Below, piece after piece: positions 25,509 to 34,421 of a DNA stretch of 64,000 nucleotides. Source of the DNA: Pseudonocardia parietis (GTDB lineage Bacteria; Actinomycetota; Actinomycetes; Mycobacteriales; Pseudonocardiaceae); the NCBI RefSeq assembly GCF_017876315.1, contig NZ_JAGINU010000001.1, positions 5,580,001-5,644,000 on the forward strand, in the 5' to 3' direction. The notes under the pieces are model-generated. The model worked only from the letters and a program-made list of their open reading frames with translations. It was not told the origin of the DNA and made no database searches. Every line of letters starts with the position of its first letter. Position 1 is the first letter of the stretch. The position numbers and the translations under genes are program-made.

Positions 25509-27614
25509 TCATCTCAGCTGCGTGGATTTCACGCTGCGCCGGGCCGCGTCGACCACGGCCTCGGTGGTGATACCGAACTCCCTGAACAGGGTCGTGAAGT
25601 CCGCCGAGGCACCGAAGTGCTCCAGCGACACGATCTCGCCGGCGTCGCCGGCAAACCGGTGCCACGGCTGCGCCACACCCGCTTCGACGACCACCCGTGC
25701 CCGCGCTGCGGGCGGCAGCACCTCGTCCCGGTAGCTCCGGTCCTGCCGGTCGAACCACTCCACGCACGGCATCGACACCACGCGGGTCGCGATCCCGTCG
25801 GCCTCGAGGACCTCCCGGGCCGCCACGGCCAGCTGGACCTCGGAACCGGTGCCGACCAGTACCACCTCCGGAGAACCGGAGGATGCCTCGGCGAGCACGT
25901 ACCCGCCGCGAGCGACCCCCTCGGCGGACGTGCCCTCCAGCGTCGGGACGTTCTGGCGGGTGAGCGCCAGCCCGGCCGGACCACCGGTGTCCTCCAGCAC
26001 CGCCTTCCACGCGTGCGCGGTCTCGTTCGCGTCGGCCGGGCGCACCACGGACAGGCCGGGGATCGCGCGCAGCGACGCCAGTTGCTCGACGGGCTGGTGG
26101 GTCGGGCCGTCCTCGCCGAGGCCGATCGAGTCGTGCGTCCACACGTAGACGACCGGCAGTCGCATCAGCGCGGCCAGGCGCACCGCCGGGCGCATGTAGT
26201 CGCTGAAGATGAGGAAGGTGCCGCCGTACGGCCGGGTGCCACCGTGCAGCGCGATGCCGTTGAGGATCGACGCCATCGCGTGCTCGCGGATGCCGAAGTG
26301 CAGCGTGCGGCCGTACGGCTGGGCCGTCCAGGCTTCGGTGGAGATCTCGGCCGGGCCGAAGGAGTCCGCGCCCTTGATCGTGGTGTTGTTGCTCTCGGCC
26401 AGATCCGCGGACCCGCCCCACAGCTCGGGCAGCACATCGCCGAGCTCGGCCAGCACCGCGGCCGATGCCTTGCGCGTGGCGACCCCTCCGCCGCCGACCT
26501 CCCAGCTGGGCAGGCCGTCGGCCCACGCGGCCGGCAGCTCACGGTCGCCGATGCGGTCCAGCAGCGCCTTGCGCGCCGGGTTGGCCTGCGCCCAGGCGTC
26601 GAACTCGACCTGCCACTTCTCGTGGTCGGCCCGGCCGCGCTCGGCCGCTGCGCGGGTGTGGCGCAGGACGTCGTCGTCGACCTGGAACCTCCTCCCGGGG
26701 GCGAAGCCGACAGCGCGCTTGACCGCGGCGAGCTCCTCGGCCCCCAGCGCGGCGCCGTGCACCTTGCCGGTGTTCATCGCGGTCGGTGCCGGGTAGCCGA
26801 TCACGGTACGCAGCACGATCAGCGTCGGGCGGGCGGTCTCGGACCTGGCCTGCTCGATCGCCGCCAGAAACCCGGTGACGTTCTCACCGCCGTCGACCGT
26901 GAGGACGTGCCAGCCGTAGGCCTCGTAGCGCTTGGCGGTGTCCTCGGACAGGGCGATGCGCGTGTCGTCCTCGATCGAGATCTCGTTGCTGTCGTAGATC
27001 ACCGTCAGGTTGCCCAGCTGCTGGGTGCCTGCCAGGGACGAGGCCTCGGAGGTGACGCCCTCCTCGATGTCGCCGTCGGAGGCGATCACGTAGACCTGGT
27101 GGTCGAACACGCTCGTTCCCGGCTCGGCGTCCGGGTCGAACAGCCCCCGCTCGCGGCGGGCCGCCATCGCCATCCCGACGGCGTTGGCCAGTCCCTGGCC
27201 GAGCGGTCCGGTGGTGGTCTCCACGCCCTCGGTGTGCCCGTACTCCGGGTGGCCCGGTGTCCGGGAACCCCACGTCCGCAGGGCCTTCAGATCGTCGAGT
27301 TCCAGGCCGTAGCCGGCGAGGAACAGCTGGACGTACAGGGTGAGGCTCGAATGCCCGGCGGACAGCACGAACCGGTCCCGCCCGAGCCACTGTGCATCTG
27401 CGGGGTCGTGCCGCATGACGCGCTGGAACAGCGCGTAGGCGACGGGCGCGAGGCTCATGGCCGTGCCGGGGTGACCGCTCCCGCACTGCTCGACCGCGTC
27501 CGCGGCCAGCACGCGGGCGGTGTCGACCGAGCGCTGGTCCACATCGGACCAGTCTTCGGGGGCTCGCCAGGTCGTCAGGCGAACGAGCTCGTCAGCGGAT
27601 TGGTGTGGTGACAT
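25509..27614 (-). CDS. tkt: Transketolase
   Basis: 701 aa from the ATG at 27614. Thiamine diphosphate and active-site motifs: SGHPGTAMSLAP, GDGDIEEGVTSEASSLAG, TRIALSEDTAKRYEAYGWH, FGIREHAMASILNG and the transketolase-type Pyr and C-terminal domains. It moves two-carbon ketol units in the RuMP rearrangement reactions. It lies 34 bp downstream of HPS copy 2 and ahead of hxlB. No transaldolase was seen in the window, consistent with an SBPase-type rearrangement. Confidence 0.95.
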   Translation of the reverse strand: MSPHQSADELVRLTTWRAPEDWSDVDQRSVDTARVLAADAVEQCGSGHPGTAMSLAPVAYALFQRVMRHDPADAQWLGRDRFVLSAGHSSLTLYVQLFLAGYGLELDDLKALRTWGSRTPGHPEYGHTEGVETTTGPLGQGLANAVGMAMAARRERGLFDPDAEPGTSVFDHQVYVIASDGDIEEGVTSEASSLAGTQQLGNLTVIYDSNEISIEDDTRIALSEDTAKRYEAYGWHVLTVDGGENVTGFLAAIEQARSETARPTLIVLRTVIGYPAPTAMNTGKVHGAALGAEELAAVKRAVGFAPGRRFQVDDDVLRHTRAAAERGRADHEKWQVEFDAWAQANPARKALLDRIGDRELPAAWADGLPSWEVGGGGVATRKASAAVLAELGDVLPELWGGSADLAESNNTTIKGADSFGPAEISTEAWTAQPYGRTLHFGIREHAMASILNGIALHGGTRPYGGTFLIFSDYMRPAVRLAALMRLPVVYVWTHDSIGLGEDGPTHQPVEQLASLRAIPGLSVVRPADANETAHAWKAVLEDTGGPAGLALTRQNVPTLEGTSAEGVARGGYVLAEASSGSPEVVLVGTGSEVQLAVAAREVLEADGIATRVVSMPCVEWFDRQDRSYRDEVLPPAARARVVVEAGVAQPWHRFAGDAGEIVSLEHFGASADFTTLFREFGITTEAVVDAARRSVKSTQLR

Positions 27615-27648
27615 GGACGGGACTCCCTGAGTTCGCCGGGTGGGTCGG

Positions 27649-28278
27649 TCAGCCGGTGGCGCGCTTCTTGAGCTCGGCCGCGGCAGCGCCGGGGTCGGCG
27701 GCGCCGTAGATCGCTCCGCCGGCGACCGCGACCACCGCACCGGCCTCACGCACCGACGCGATCGTGTCGGCCTTGACCCCACCGGCGATCGAGAACGCCA
27801 CCCCGGCCTCCCGACCATCGGTCAACAGCTGCGCGATCGAGTACCCCGGACGGGCCTGCTCGTCGAGACCCGCATGGATCTCCACGAACGACACACCCAG
27901 CTTCGCCACCTCACGGATCCGGGCCACCCGCCCGTCCACCACACTGATCATGTCCGCCACGACCTGCTTGCCGTACTTCTCCCCGGCCGCGACAGCACCA
28001 CGCACGGTGTCGTCGTCCACCGCACCCATCACCGTCACCAGATCCGCGCCCGCCTCGAACGCCAGCTCCGCCTCCAGCGCACCCGCATCCGCGGTCTTCA
28101 GATCGGCGAACACCAGCTTGTCCGGATGCGCAGCCTTGATCGCCGTCACCGCCGCGATACCCGCCGACTTCACCAACGGCGTCCCCAACTCCAGAATGTC
28201 CACGTGCTCGGCCACCTGGTTCGCCAGAGCCAACGCCGACGGAAGATCCAGAACATCCAACGCCACCTGTAGCTGCAC
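27649..28278 (-). CDS. hxlA: 3-hexulose-6-phosphate synthase, copy 2
   Basis: 209 aa from the GTG at 28278. Protein sequence is identical to copy 1 (18616) except for a final Gly instead of Arg. It is first in the operon with tkt, hxlB, glpX and pfk and divergent from rpe. The conserved 5' flank means both copies probably share promoter and operator. Carrying two nearly identical HPS genes would raise formaldehyde-fixing capacity; gene conversion may keep them alike. Confidence 0.95.
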   Translation of the reverse strand: MQLQVALDVLDLPSALALANQVAEHVDILELGTPLVKSAGIAAVTAIKAAHPDKLVFADLKTADAGALEAELAFEAGADLVTVMGAVDDDTVRGAVAAGEKYGKQVVADMISVVDGRVARIREVAKLGVSFVEIHAGLDEQARPGYSIAQLLTDGREAGVAFSIAGGVKADTIASVREAGAVVAVAGGAIYGAADPGAAAAELKKRATG

Positions 28279-28385
28279 GACAATCCCCTCACGATCACGA
28301 GTTCCACGATGTCCGCACAACCATCACGCGCACCCCCATACACCGGCAACGCCCCAGCACATGCGAAAAACCAATCCCCGGATAC
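27649..28385 (-). repeat. 737-bp inverted repeat, right copy
   Basis: Mirror copy of 18509-19245, containing HPS2 and about 107 bp of its 5' flank. The two copies face each other across an 8.4-kb segment that holds the TetR/NTF2, exchanger and pfk-to-tkt genes. Confidence 0.9.
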
Positions 28386-28432
28386 ACACCGCAAATAGCC
28401 ACACACCGGCCCCCGCTCCTACGCTCGAGGCC

Positions 28433-29125
28433 GTGTCGAATCAGCCGTTGATTGCGCCGTCCATTCTTTCCGCCGACTTCTCCCGGCTCGCCGACGAAGT
28501 GGCCGCTGTGCGCGGTGAGCCGGGCCGCGGCGCGGACTGGCTGCATGTGGACGTCATGGACGCGCACTTCGTGCCGAACCTCACCCTGGGCCTACCGGTC
28601 GTGAAGTCGCTGCTGGCCACCACGGACCTGCCGGTGGACTGCCACCTCATGATCGAGAGGCCGGATCACTGGGCGATCGGCTACGCGGAAGCGGGTTCCC
28701 ACAACGTCACGGTGCACGTCGAGGCCGCCGAGGATCCGGTCATGCTCGCGAAGGACCTGCGCGCCGCGGGCGCGAAGGCGGGGCTGGCGATCAAGCCGAA
28801 CACACCGCTGGAGCCGTACCTCGACGTGCTCGCGCACTACGACACCCTGCTCGTGATGTCCGTGGAGCCCGGCTTCGGCGGCCAGACGTTCATCGCCGAC
28901 GTCCTGGGCAAGGTGCGCACGGCGCGGAGGCTGGTCGACACCGGCCACCTGAACCTGATGGTGGAGATCGACGGCGGCATCAACGCCGACACCATCGAAC
29001 AGGCGGCCGAGGCCGGCGTCGACTGCTTCGTCGCCGGCTCCGCCGTCTACGCGGCCACGGATCCCGCGCACGCGGTCGAAGCGCTGCGCAGCCAGGTCGA
29101 AGCGGTCTCCGAGCGATCGACCTGA
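28433..29125 (+). CDS. rpe: Ribulose-phosphate 3-epimerase
   Basis: 230 aa from a GTG at 28433. TIM-barrel motifs: APSILSADFSRLADEV, WLHVDVMDAHFVPNLTLG, DCHLMIERP, MSVEPGFGGQTF and EIDGGIN. It interconverts ribulose and xylulose 5-phosphates, regenerating the formaldehyde acceptor. A TACGCT -10-like box (28420-28425) 7 nt before the GTG suggests a leaderless transcript divergent from the HPS2 operon. Confidence 0.94.
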   Translation: MSNQPLIAPSILSADFSRLADEVAAVRGEPGRGADWLHVDVMDAHFVPNLTLGLPVVKSLLATTDLPVDCHLMIERPDHWAIGYAEAGSHNVTVHVEAAEDPVMLAKDLRAAGAKAGLAIKPNTPLEPYLDVLAHYDTLLVMSVEPGFGGQTFIADVLGKVRTARRLVDTGHLNLMVEIDGGINADTIEQAAEAGVDCFVAGSAVYAATDPAHAVEALRSQVEAVSERST

Positions 29126-29147
29126 TCAGATACCGACCTGATCAGAT
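29118..29147. repeat. 16-bp tandem repeat carrying both convergent stop codons
   Basis: CGACCTGATCAGAT occurs at 29118-29131 and 29134-29147. The palindromic TGATCA in the first copy gives the rpe stop; that in the second gives the stop of the convergent regulator. Confidence 0.8.
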
Positions 29148-30596
29148 GCCGAGCATGCGCCGCAGATCCGGGGCGTGGCGCCGGGAGACGGGCACGAGCT
29201 CCTGGGGCCCCCGAGAGTCCATGATCAGAAACAGCTCGCCCTTGATGCCCCGCTCGACCTCCAGGACCCGGCGCAGGTTGACCAGGTAACGCCGGTGCAC
29301 CCGGCGGATCCCGTAGGGCGCCAGCGACCGCTCGACGTTGTCCAGGCCACGGGTCGCGGCCTGGATCCGGCCGCGCTCCGTGACCAGCCAGACGATGTTC
29401 CGGTCGGCCTCGGCATAGCGGATCTCCGACGGAGCCAGCAGAACCAGCCGGTCATCGCGCATCCCGATGATGCACCGGGGCAGCGGGCCGACCGCCGTGT
29501 CCTCATCCTGCTCGTAGGCTTCGCCGTCCTGTGCCCCGAACTCGCACAGCATGCCCACCACATGGTTCGCGTCGACGACGGACCGCATCGTCAGCGGCAC
29601 GGCCTGTTCGCCGGGACACACCGGCAGCCGCGCGTAGCCGCTCCATTCCGCGCTTCCCTGCGCCCGCCCCATGGCCCACCGCACCACGTCGGGCAGCCCG
29701 GGGATGTCCGGGCTCCAGCGCTCCGCCGGCTCGGTCGCCCCCGCCACGATGGGCGTTTCGCCGGCCAGCCCGAGCAGCGCGACTGCCGCGTCGTTCGCGG
29801 CGATCACGTTCCCACCTCGGTCCATCGCCATGAACGCACCACGGGCCTGCGCGCACCTCCTGGTGAACGCGGTGATCACCTTGTCGGCTTCGTAGATGGC
29901 GCGCCGGTAGATCTCCTGTTCCACGCACGCGACCGCTTTCGTCAGCCACGGCGGCACGAGCTTGGGCAACGACGCGTTCCACCGCGAGATGTTGATCGAC
30001 GCGACCGACGCGCCGGTCACCACGTCACGGACGGAGATGCCCGCGCACGCCCACTGGTGGAACGCCTGGCACCAGTGTTCCGGCCCCGTCACGGTCACCG
30101 GGCCGGGCACCTCGAGAGAGGTGCCCATCCCGTTCGTGCCGGTGCACGCCTCCGACCACGACGACCAGGGCGCGAGATTGTGCAGCTCGGCGCGCCGCTG
30201 CGCGGAAGGGTCGCCCCAGGCCCCGAGGACGCGCCCCACCCCGTCCGTCACGGTGACGACGGCGCCGTCGCGCTCGACCTCCTTGCCCGCCAGCGCACCC
30301 ACCCCGCCGAGCGCGGTGAAGATCACGCCGTTGTCGACCCCCTGGACCTCGTCGGCCCGGGCTCCCGGAGCGACGTCCAGCGTGCGGTCGACGTCGTACC
30401 GATCCCGGCACCGGTACCACGAAGCCAGGATCTCGGGCCGCACGCCCGTCTCGATGTCCTCGCCCGCGGCGAAGTCCTCCCACGCGCGAGCCACTTCCCT
30501 GGCCGACGAGGTGGCCACCAGAGAGCCGTCGGGTCCGCGATCACGTCCGCTGGGCCGACTCGGTGCGATCACCAGTGGCGGGACTCTCCCGGTCAA
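29142..30596 (-). CDS. AcoR-type GAF domain fused to LytTR DNA-binding domain (regulator 1)
   Basis: 484 aa from a TTG start at 30596, fixed by AAGGAGGT 4-5 nt upstream. The N-terminal half matches the sensory part of AcoR-like activators (GVRPEILASWYRCRDRYDVD; GTNGMGTSLEV; GPEHWCQAFHQWACAGISVRD). A PAS-like middle region follows. The C-terminus is a LytTR domain (IRRVHRRYLVNLRRVLEVERG). The sigma-54 AAA+ module of AcoR is absent. Its paralogue is divergent at 30993. It probably senses a C1 compound or redox state and controls the methanol genes. Confidence 0.85.
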   Translation of the reverse strand: MTGRVPPLVIAPSRPSGRDRGPDGSLVATSSAREVARAWEDFAAGEDIETGVRPEILASWYRCRDRYDVDRTLDVAPGARADEVQGVDNGVIFTALGGVGALAGKEVERDGAVVTVTDGVGRVLGAWGDPSAQRRAELHNLAPWSSWSEACTGTNGMGTSLEVPGPVTVTGPEHWCQAFHQWACAGISVRDVVTGASVASINISRWNASLPKLVPPWLTKAVACVEQEIYRRAIYEADKVITAFTRRCAQARGAFMAMDRGGNVIAANDAAVALLGLAGETPIVAGATEPAERWSPDIPGLPDVVRWAMGRAQGSAEWSGYARLPVCPGEQAVPLTMRSVVDANHVVGMLCEFGAQDGEAYEQDEDTAVGPLPRCIIGMRDDRLVLLAPSEIRYAEADRNIVWLVTERGRIQAATRGLDNVERSLAPYGIRRVHRRYLVNLRRVLEVERGIKGELFLIMDSRGPQELVPVSRRHAPDLRRMLGI

Positions 30597-30992
30597 TGCG
30601 ACCTCCTTGGCGCCCGGTGCACCGGAGATCCTGGGACCGCCGGGCACTGATAGAATTGGTAAAAGTATCTCGCCGCGGCCAGACACTTCAAGACCTGTCC
30701 CCGCCGCTCGACCATATCTCCGGGGAGCTAACCGAACGGATAGGGTCGCGGTAGTACTAGCCGATCGGATAGGTCGACCGGAAACCGCGTAGATCCGGTG
30801 GAACTGCGACATACGCGTTCGAGCGGGCTCAGCCGCCGCCGCTCGTGGACGAATCACCGCTGTTTATCACTGATTCACCACCGTTCGGCAACCGTCTGCC
30901 CACGCTGGTTGCCCTCGATTCGAGGCGACGGTTAGCGTGCTCGGAAGACCATATCGCCGTGCGCCGGCCCGACGGACCAAAGGCGGTCTCCC
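30597..30992. promoter_or_regulatory. Divergent regulator intergenic region with direct repeats
   Basis: 396 bp between two paralogous LytTR regulators. CCGAACGGATAGG (30732-30744) and CCGATCGGATAGG (30761-30773) match at 12 of 13 positions and are 29 bp apart, compatible with LytTR sites, which are usually direct repeats. The local base composition (GATAGAATTGGTAAAAGT, 30650-30667) is unusually AT-rich, so a promoter is likely there. Confidence 0.5.
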
Positions 30993-32387
30993 ATGGCACA
31001 GGTACGACGGCTCGAGCCGAGCTCTCGCAGCCGAGGCGACGCGACGATGCATCAGGCGTGGGAGCGGTTCGCGGGGGGCGAGGACGAACTCAGCGGCGTG
31101 CGGCCCGAAATTGCGATCTCCTGGCATCGGTGCCGGGACCAGTATCGGGTGGACCCCCGCCTCACCAAGGCTCCGTCGGCGGTCGCCGAGGTCGACCACG
31201 GGTTGGAACACGACGTCGTGATCGCCGAACTCGGTTTCCGCGCCGCCGCGATGGCGCACGAGGTCGGCACCGTCGGCGGCATCGTGACCATCGCCGACGG
31301 CACCGGCCGGGTTCTGGCCCAGTGGGGAGACGAGGGCACGCGCGCGGTCGCCGCCGAGGCCAACCTGGCGCGCTGGTTCTGCTGGTCCGAGGCCGCCACC
31401 GGGACGAACGGCATGGGTACCGCGCTGATGTCCCACACTCCCGTGCTGGTCCGGGGAGCCGAGCACTGGTGTCAGGCCTTCCACGACTGGACATGCGCCG
31501 GTGTGGCGATCCGGGACGTGATCACCAGGAAACCGATCGCGGTGCTCAACGTCTCCTGCTGGCGCAGCGAGCTCCCCGGAACCGTGGCCACCTGGCTCGG
31601 CAACGCCGCAACGATGACCCAGCGCATCCTGCGCCGGCGCGCCAAGGACGACGGCGGCGAGCTGATGGCCGCCTTCAACCACTCCAGATCGGGCTCGAGC
31701 GCACCGCTCGCGGCCGTGGACCCCGCGGGGCGGGTCGTCCTCGCCGACGACATCGCGGGCGTGCTCCTCGGCATCCCGGGCTCCACGCCCGCACCCGATC
31801 CCGCGGTGCGCTGGAAACCGGAGCTACCCGAATTCATCCAGGCCGCCAAGTACGCCGCCGATCAGGCGGCGCGCAATCCCGACTGGGCCGGCTCGACGCA
31901 GATCTACACCCGGCTCACCAACGAACCGACGCCGATCAGCTTCCGGCCGGTGTTCCTGTCCGGGCACCTGGTCGGCAACGTCGTCTCGTTCGGCGTATCG
32001 GATGGGGACCCACTGCCCCGCGCGGGAGAGGACGTCCCGTCTCGCGCGCAGCCGCGTCGGATCGTCGCGGCACGCGAGAATCGTACGGTCCTGCTCAGGA
32101 CCCCTGAGGTCTCCTTCGCCCAGTCGGACGGCAACGACGTGTGGCTGTCCACCGACGAAGGACTGTTGCGCTCCGCATCACTCGGCCTCGACCGGCTCGA
32201 AGCCGAGCTGACCGAATCCGGCTTCCTGCGGGTGCACCGCCAGTACGTCGTGAACCTCAGCCGGGTCCGCGGGGTGGAGCGCCGGGACAAGGGCGAGCTG
32301 GTCCTGGTCATGGACGGCCCGGCCGAGACGATGGTGCCGGTCTCCCGGCGGAACGCACCGACGGTGCGCCGGGCGCTGGAGATCTGA
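30993..32387 (+). CDS. AcoR-type GAF domain fused to LytTR DNA-binding domain (regulator 2)
   Basis: 464 aa, same architecture as regulator 1: AcoR-like N-terminus (GVRPEIAISWHRCRDQYRVD; ATGTNGMGTALMSHTP; GAEHWCQAFHDWTCAGVAIRD), a weakly conserved middle, and a C-terminal LytTR domain (FLRVHRQYVVNLSRVRGVERR). The two are old duplicates with only moderate identity. It ends 20 bp from the convergent Cys-rich gene and close to the methanol dehydrogenase terminator. Confidence 0.85.
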   Translation: MAQVRRLEPSSRSRGDATMHQAWERFAGGEDELSGVRPEIAISWHRCRDQYRVDPRLTKAPSAVAEVDHGLEHDVVIAELGFRAAAMAHEVGTVGGIVTIADGTGRVLAQWGDEGTRAVAAEANLARWFCWSEAATGTNGMGTALMSHTPVLVRGAEHWCQAFHDWTCAGVAIRDVITRKPIAVLNVSCWRSELPGTVATWLGNAATMTQRILRRRAKDDGGELMAAFNHSRSGSSAPLAAVDPAGRVVLADDIAGVLLGIPGSTPAPDPAVRWKPELPEFIQAAKYAADQAARNPDWAGSTQIYTRLTNEPTPISFRPVFLSGHLVGNVVSFGVSDGDPLPRAGEDVPSRAQPRRIVAARENRTVLLRTPEVSFAQSDGNDVWLSTDEGLLRSASLGLDRLEAELTESGFLRVHRQYVVNLSRVRGVERRDKGELVLVMDGPAETMVPVSRRNAPTVRRALEI

Positions 32388-32407
32388 CCCGGCGGACCGC
32401 GGGATTC

Positions 32408-32605
32408 TCAGCCCCGGTACCTGTGCACGTCGCAGACGCAGTACATGAGACGGCAGCTGAAGCATGCGGGCTTGTCGACGCACGTGATGCAGCGGCCGCA
32501 GTGCACCGGGTCGGTGTGCAGCGCGAACTCGTCCGGCCCGTAGCGCTCCCCGCAGTACAGGCACGGCAGATGCTCCTGGTGCTGGGGCACCGAAGATCGG
32601 GTCAT
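32408..32605 (-). CDS. Small Cys-rich (zinc-ribbon or Fe-S-like) protein
   Basis: 65 aa from the ATG at 32605 (a GTG at 32644 is also in frame). It has nine Cys: CLYC, HCGRCITC, ACFSC and YCVC. The paired Cys-x2-Cys spacing indicates bound zinc or iron. No family is recognised with confidence. It lies downstream of the methanol dehydrogenase gene on the same strand but beyond its terminator, so it may be separately expressed. A role as metallo-regulator or small electron carrier is open. Confidence 0.65.
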   Translation of the reverse strand: MTRSSVPQHQEHLPCLYCGERYGPDEFALHTDPVHCGRCITCVDKPACFSCRLMYCVCDVHRYRG

Positions 32606-32647
32606 CACATCACCGTTTGTTTCCGTCGTCGGCGGCTGAAACACCGA

Positions 32648-32689
32648 ACCGGTGGTCGAGCCGTTCGCCGGAACGGCTCGACCACCGGT
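32648..32689. terminator. Strong terminator after methanol dehydrogenase
   Basis: Perfect 19-bp stem (ACCGGTGGTCGAGCCGTTC, 32648-32666, with its complement 32671-32689) and a 4-nt loop, 33 bp beyond the dehydrogenase stop. Confidence 0.85.
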
Positions 32690-32722
32690 CGGTACACATC
32701 AGCGGGACCTACCTGTCACAGG

Positions 32723-34405
32723 TCACAGGGAGAACACGATCAGCGCGGCACCGTGTCCCTGCCCGGACAGGCCCGGGACGATGCCTTCCAGCCAGCCACC
32801 CCAGCCGACCGGTACCGCGATGTACTGCTTGCCATCGACCGTGTAGGTGCTCGGGCTGCTGTGGTGACCGCTGCCGCACTGGAAGCTCCAGAGCTTCTCG
32901 CCCGTCTCGGCGTGCAGCGCCAGGAACTCACCCGCCGGGGTGCCGGCGAACACCACGTTCCCCGCGGTGCTCATCGTCGACGCGGCCATCGGCATGCCGT
33001 CGAGCCGATACCGCCACTTCTCCTCACCGTGGGAGTCGAACGCGCTGACCGACCCGGCCATGTTGTCGATGTCGACCTCGACGGCGGCACCCCAGTAGGG
33101 CATGCCTTCCTTGAACTCGCGGCGCCGCCGGGTGGCCGTGGCACCCACGTCGGCCACCGGAACGTAAAACAGGTCGTGCTCAGGGTTGTACGAGGCGTGT
33201 GTCCACTCCTTCGCGCCGGCGGGGCCGGGGAAGAAGTGGCAGGGCTCGCCCTCCTTGTCCGGGTACTTCCGCGGCATGAACTTGCCGTCACGGGTGATGA
33301 CGCCCCAGTCGATCCGGTCGACGAACGGGGTGACGTGCTGCAGCTCGCCGTTGGTCCGGTCGAGGACGAACATGTACCCGTTCTTGTCGAAGTGAGCGAG
33401 CAGCTTCTTGCCGTCCCGCTCGAACAGGGTCATCTCCATCGTGGAGTCGTAGTCCCAGAGGTCGTGCGGGGTGAACTGGTAGTGCCACTTGATCTCGCCC
33501 GTGTCCACGTCCAGGGCGACCACGCTGTCGGTGTAGAGGTTGTCCCCCGGCCGGACCTCGCCGTCGAAGTCGGGAGCCGGGTTCCCGGTGCCCGCGTAGT
33601 AGAGGTTCAGCTCCGGGTCGTAGGTGCCGGTGACCCAGTGGTTCCCACCGCCGCGCTGCCAGGCCTCGCCGTCGTCCGGCCAGGTCTCCGAGCCGGGCTC
33701 ACCCGGCTTCGGCACGGTGTAGGTGCGCCAGCGCTGCTCGCCGGTCTCCAGGTCCCAGGCGTCGATGTGGCCGCGCACGCCGTACTCGCCACCGGCGGAA
33801 CCGGTGATGAGGAAGTCCTTGATGACGAGCGGAGCGATCGACGCGCTCTCGCCGGCCCGCACGTCACCGATCGTCTTCTGCCAGACCTTCTGACCGTTGG
33901 TGGCGTCGAGCGCGACCAGCTGGGCGTTCTGGGTCACCATGTAGACCTTGCCGTTCGCCACCGCACAGCCGCGGTTCACGTTGGCACAGCAGAGCGTCAC
34001 GTCGATCGGGACCGCATGCTTGTAGCGCCACAGCTGCTCGCCGGTCTTCGCGTCGAGCGCCCAGAGCCAGCCGTCCCAGCCGGTGACGAACATGATGCCG
34101 TCGACGACCAGCGGGCAGGCCTCGAACGCGTAGGTCGAGGTCGAGGCGATCATCCCGGTCGCGCTCGCCTGGAAGATCCAGGCGACCCTCAGGTCCTTGG
34201 CGTTCCCCGCATTGACCTGGTCGAGCAGGCTGTGCCGCTTGCCGTCGTAGTCGCCGTAGTAGGTGATCCAGTTATGGGACTCGCTGCGCGCCTCGAGGAT
34301 GCGCTCGTAGTTGATCCCGCGCGTCACGTCCGGCGCGCTGTGCGGCAGCTTGGAGAGATTGCCGTGGTTGAACGCCTTGCCGGCGTCGACGTACTCGATG
34401 GTCAT
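32723..34405 (-). CDS. PQQ-dependent methanol/alcohol dehydrogenase, predicted lanthanide type
   Basis: 560 aa, a complete eight-bladed quinoprotein with repeated tryptophan-docking motifs (WLWALDAKTGEQLWRY; ALDVDTGEIKWHY). It has the vicinal disulfide Cys139-Cys140, metal-site Glu207 (GGEYGVRG) and Asn275 (GTGNPAP), catalytic Asp318 and the extra Asp320 (PHDLWDYD). In the family an Asp at that last position marks lanthanide-dependent XoxF-type enzymes, where calcium enzymes have Ala or Ser. The N-terminus (MTIEYVDAGKAFNHGN) shows no signal peptide, which is unusual. It would oxidise methanol to formaldehyde for HPS. It lies 16 bp downstream of the cupredoxin-like gene. Confidence 0.9.
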   Translation of the reverse strand: MTIEYVDAGKAFNHGNLSKLPHSAPDVTRGINYERILEARSESHNWITYYGDYDGKRHSLLDQVNAGNAKDLRVAWIFQASATGMIASTSTYAFEACPLVVDGIMFVTGWDGWLWALDAKTGEQLWRYKHAVPIDVTLCCANVNRGCAVANGKVYMVTQNAQLVALDATNGQKVWQKTIGDVRAGESASIAPLVIKDFLITGSAGGEYGVRGHIDAWDLETGEQRWRTYTVPKPGEPGSETWPDDGEAWQRGGGNHWVTGTYDPELNLYYAGTGNPAPDFDGEVRPGDNLYTDSVVALDVDTGEIKWHYQFTPHDLWDYDSTMEMTLFERDGKKLLAHFDKNGYMFVLDRTNGELQHVTPFVDRIDWGVITRDGKFMPRKYPDKEGEPCHFFPGPAGAKEWTHASYNPEHDLFYVPVADVGATATRRRREFKEGMPYWGAAVEVDIDNMAGSVSAFDSHGEEKWRYRLDGMPMAASTMSTAGNVVFAGTPAGEFLALHAETGEKLWSFQCGSGHHSSPSTYTVDGKQYIAVPVGWGGWLEGIVPGLSGQGHGAALIVFSL

Positions 34406-34421
34406 AGTGGTTCCTGCCCTT

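Noticed and set aside
25617..27611. 664-aa plus-strand open frame
   Set aside because: Antisense of transketolase; no domain signature.
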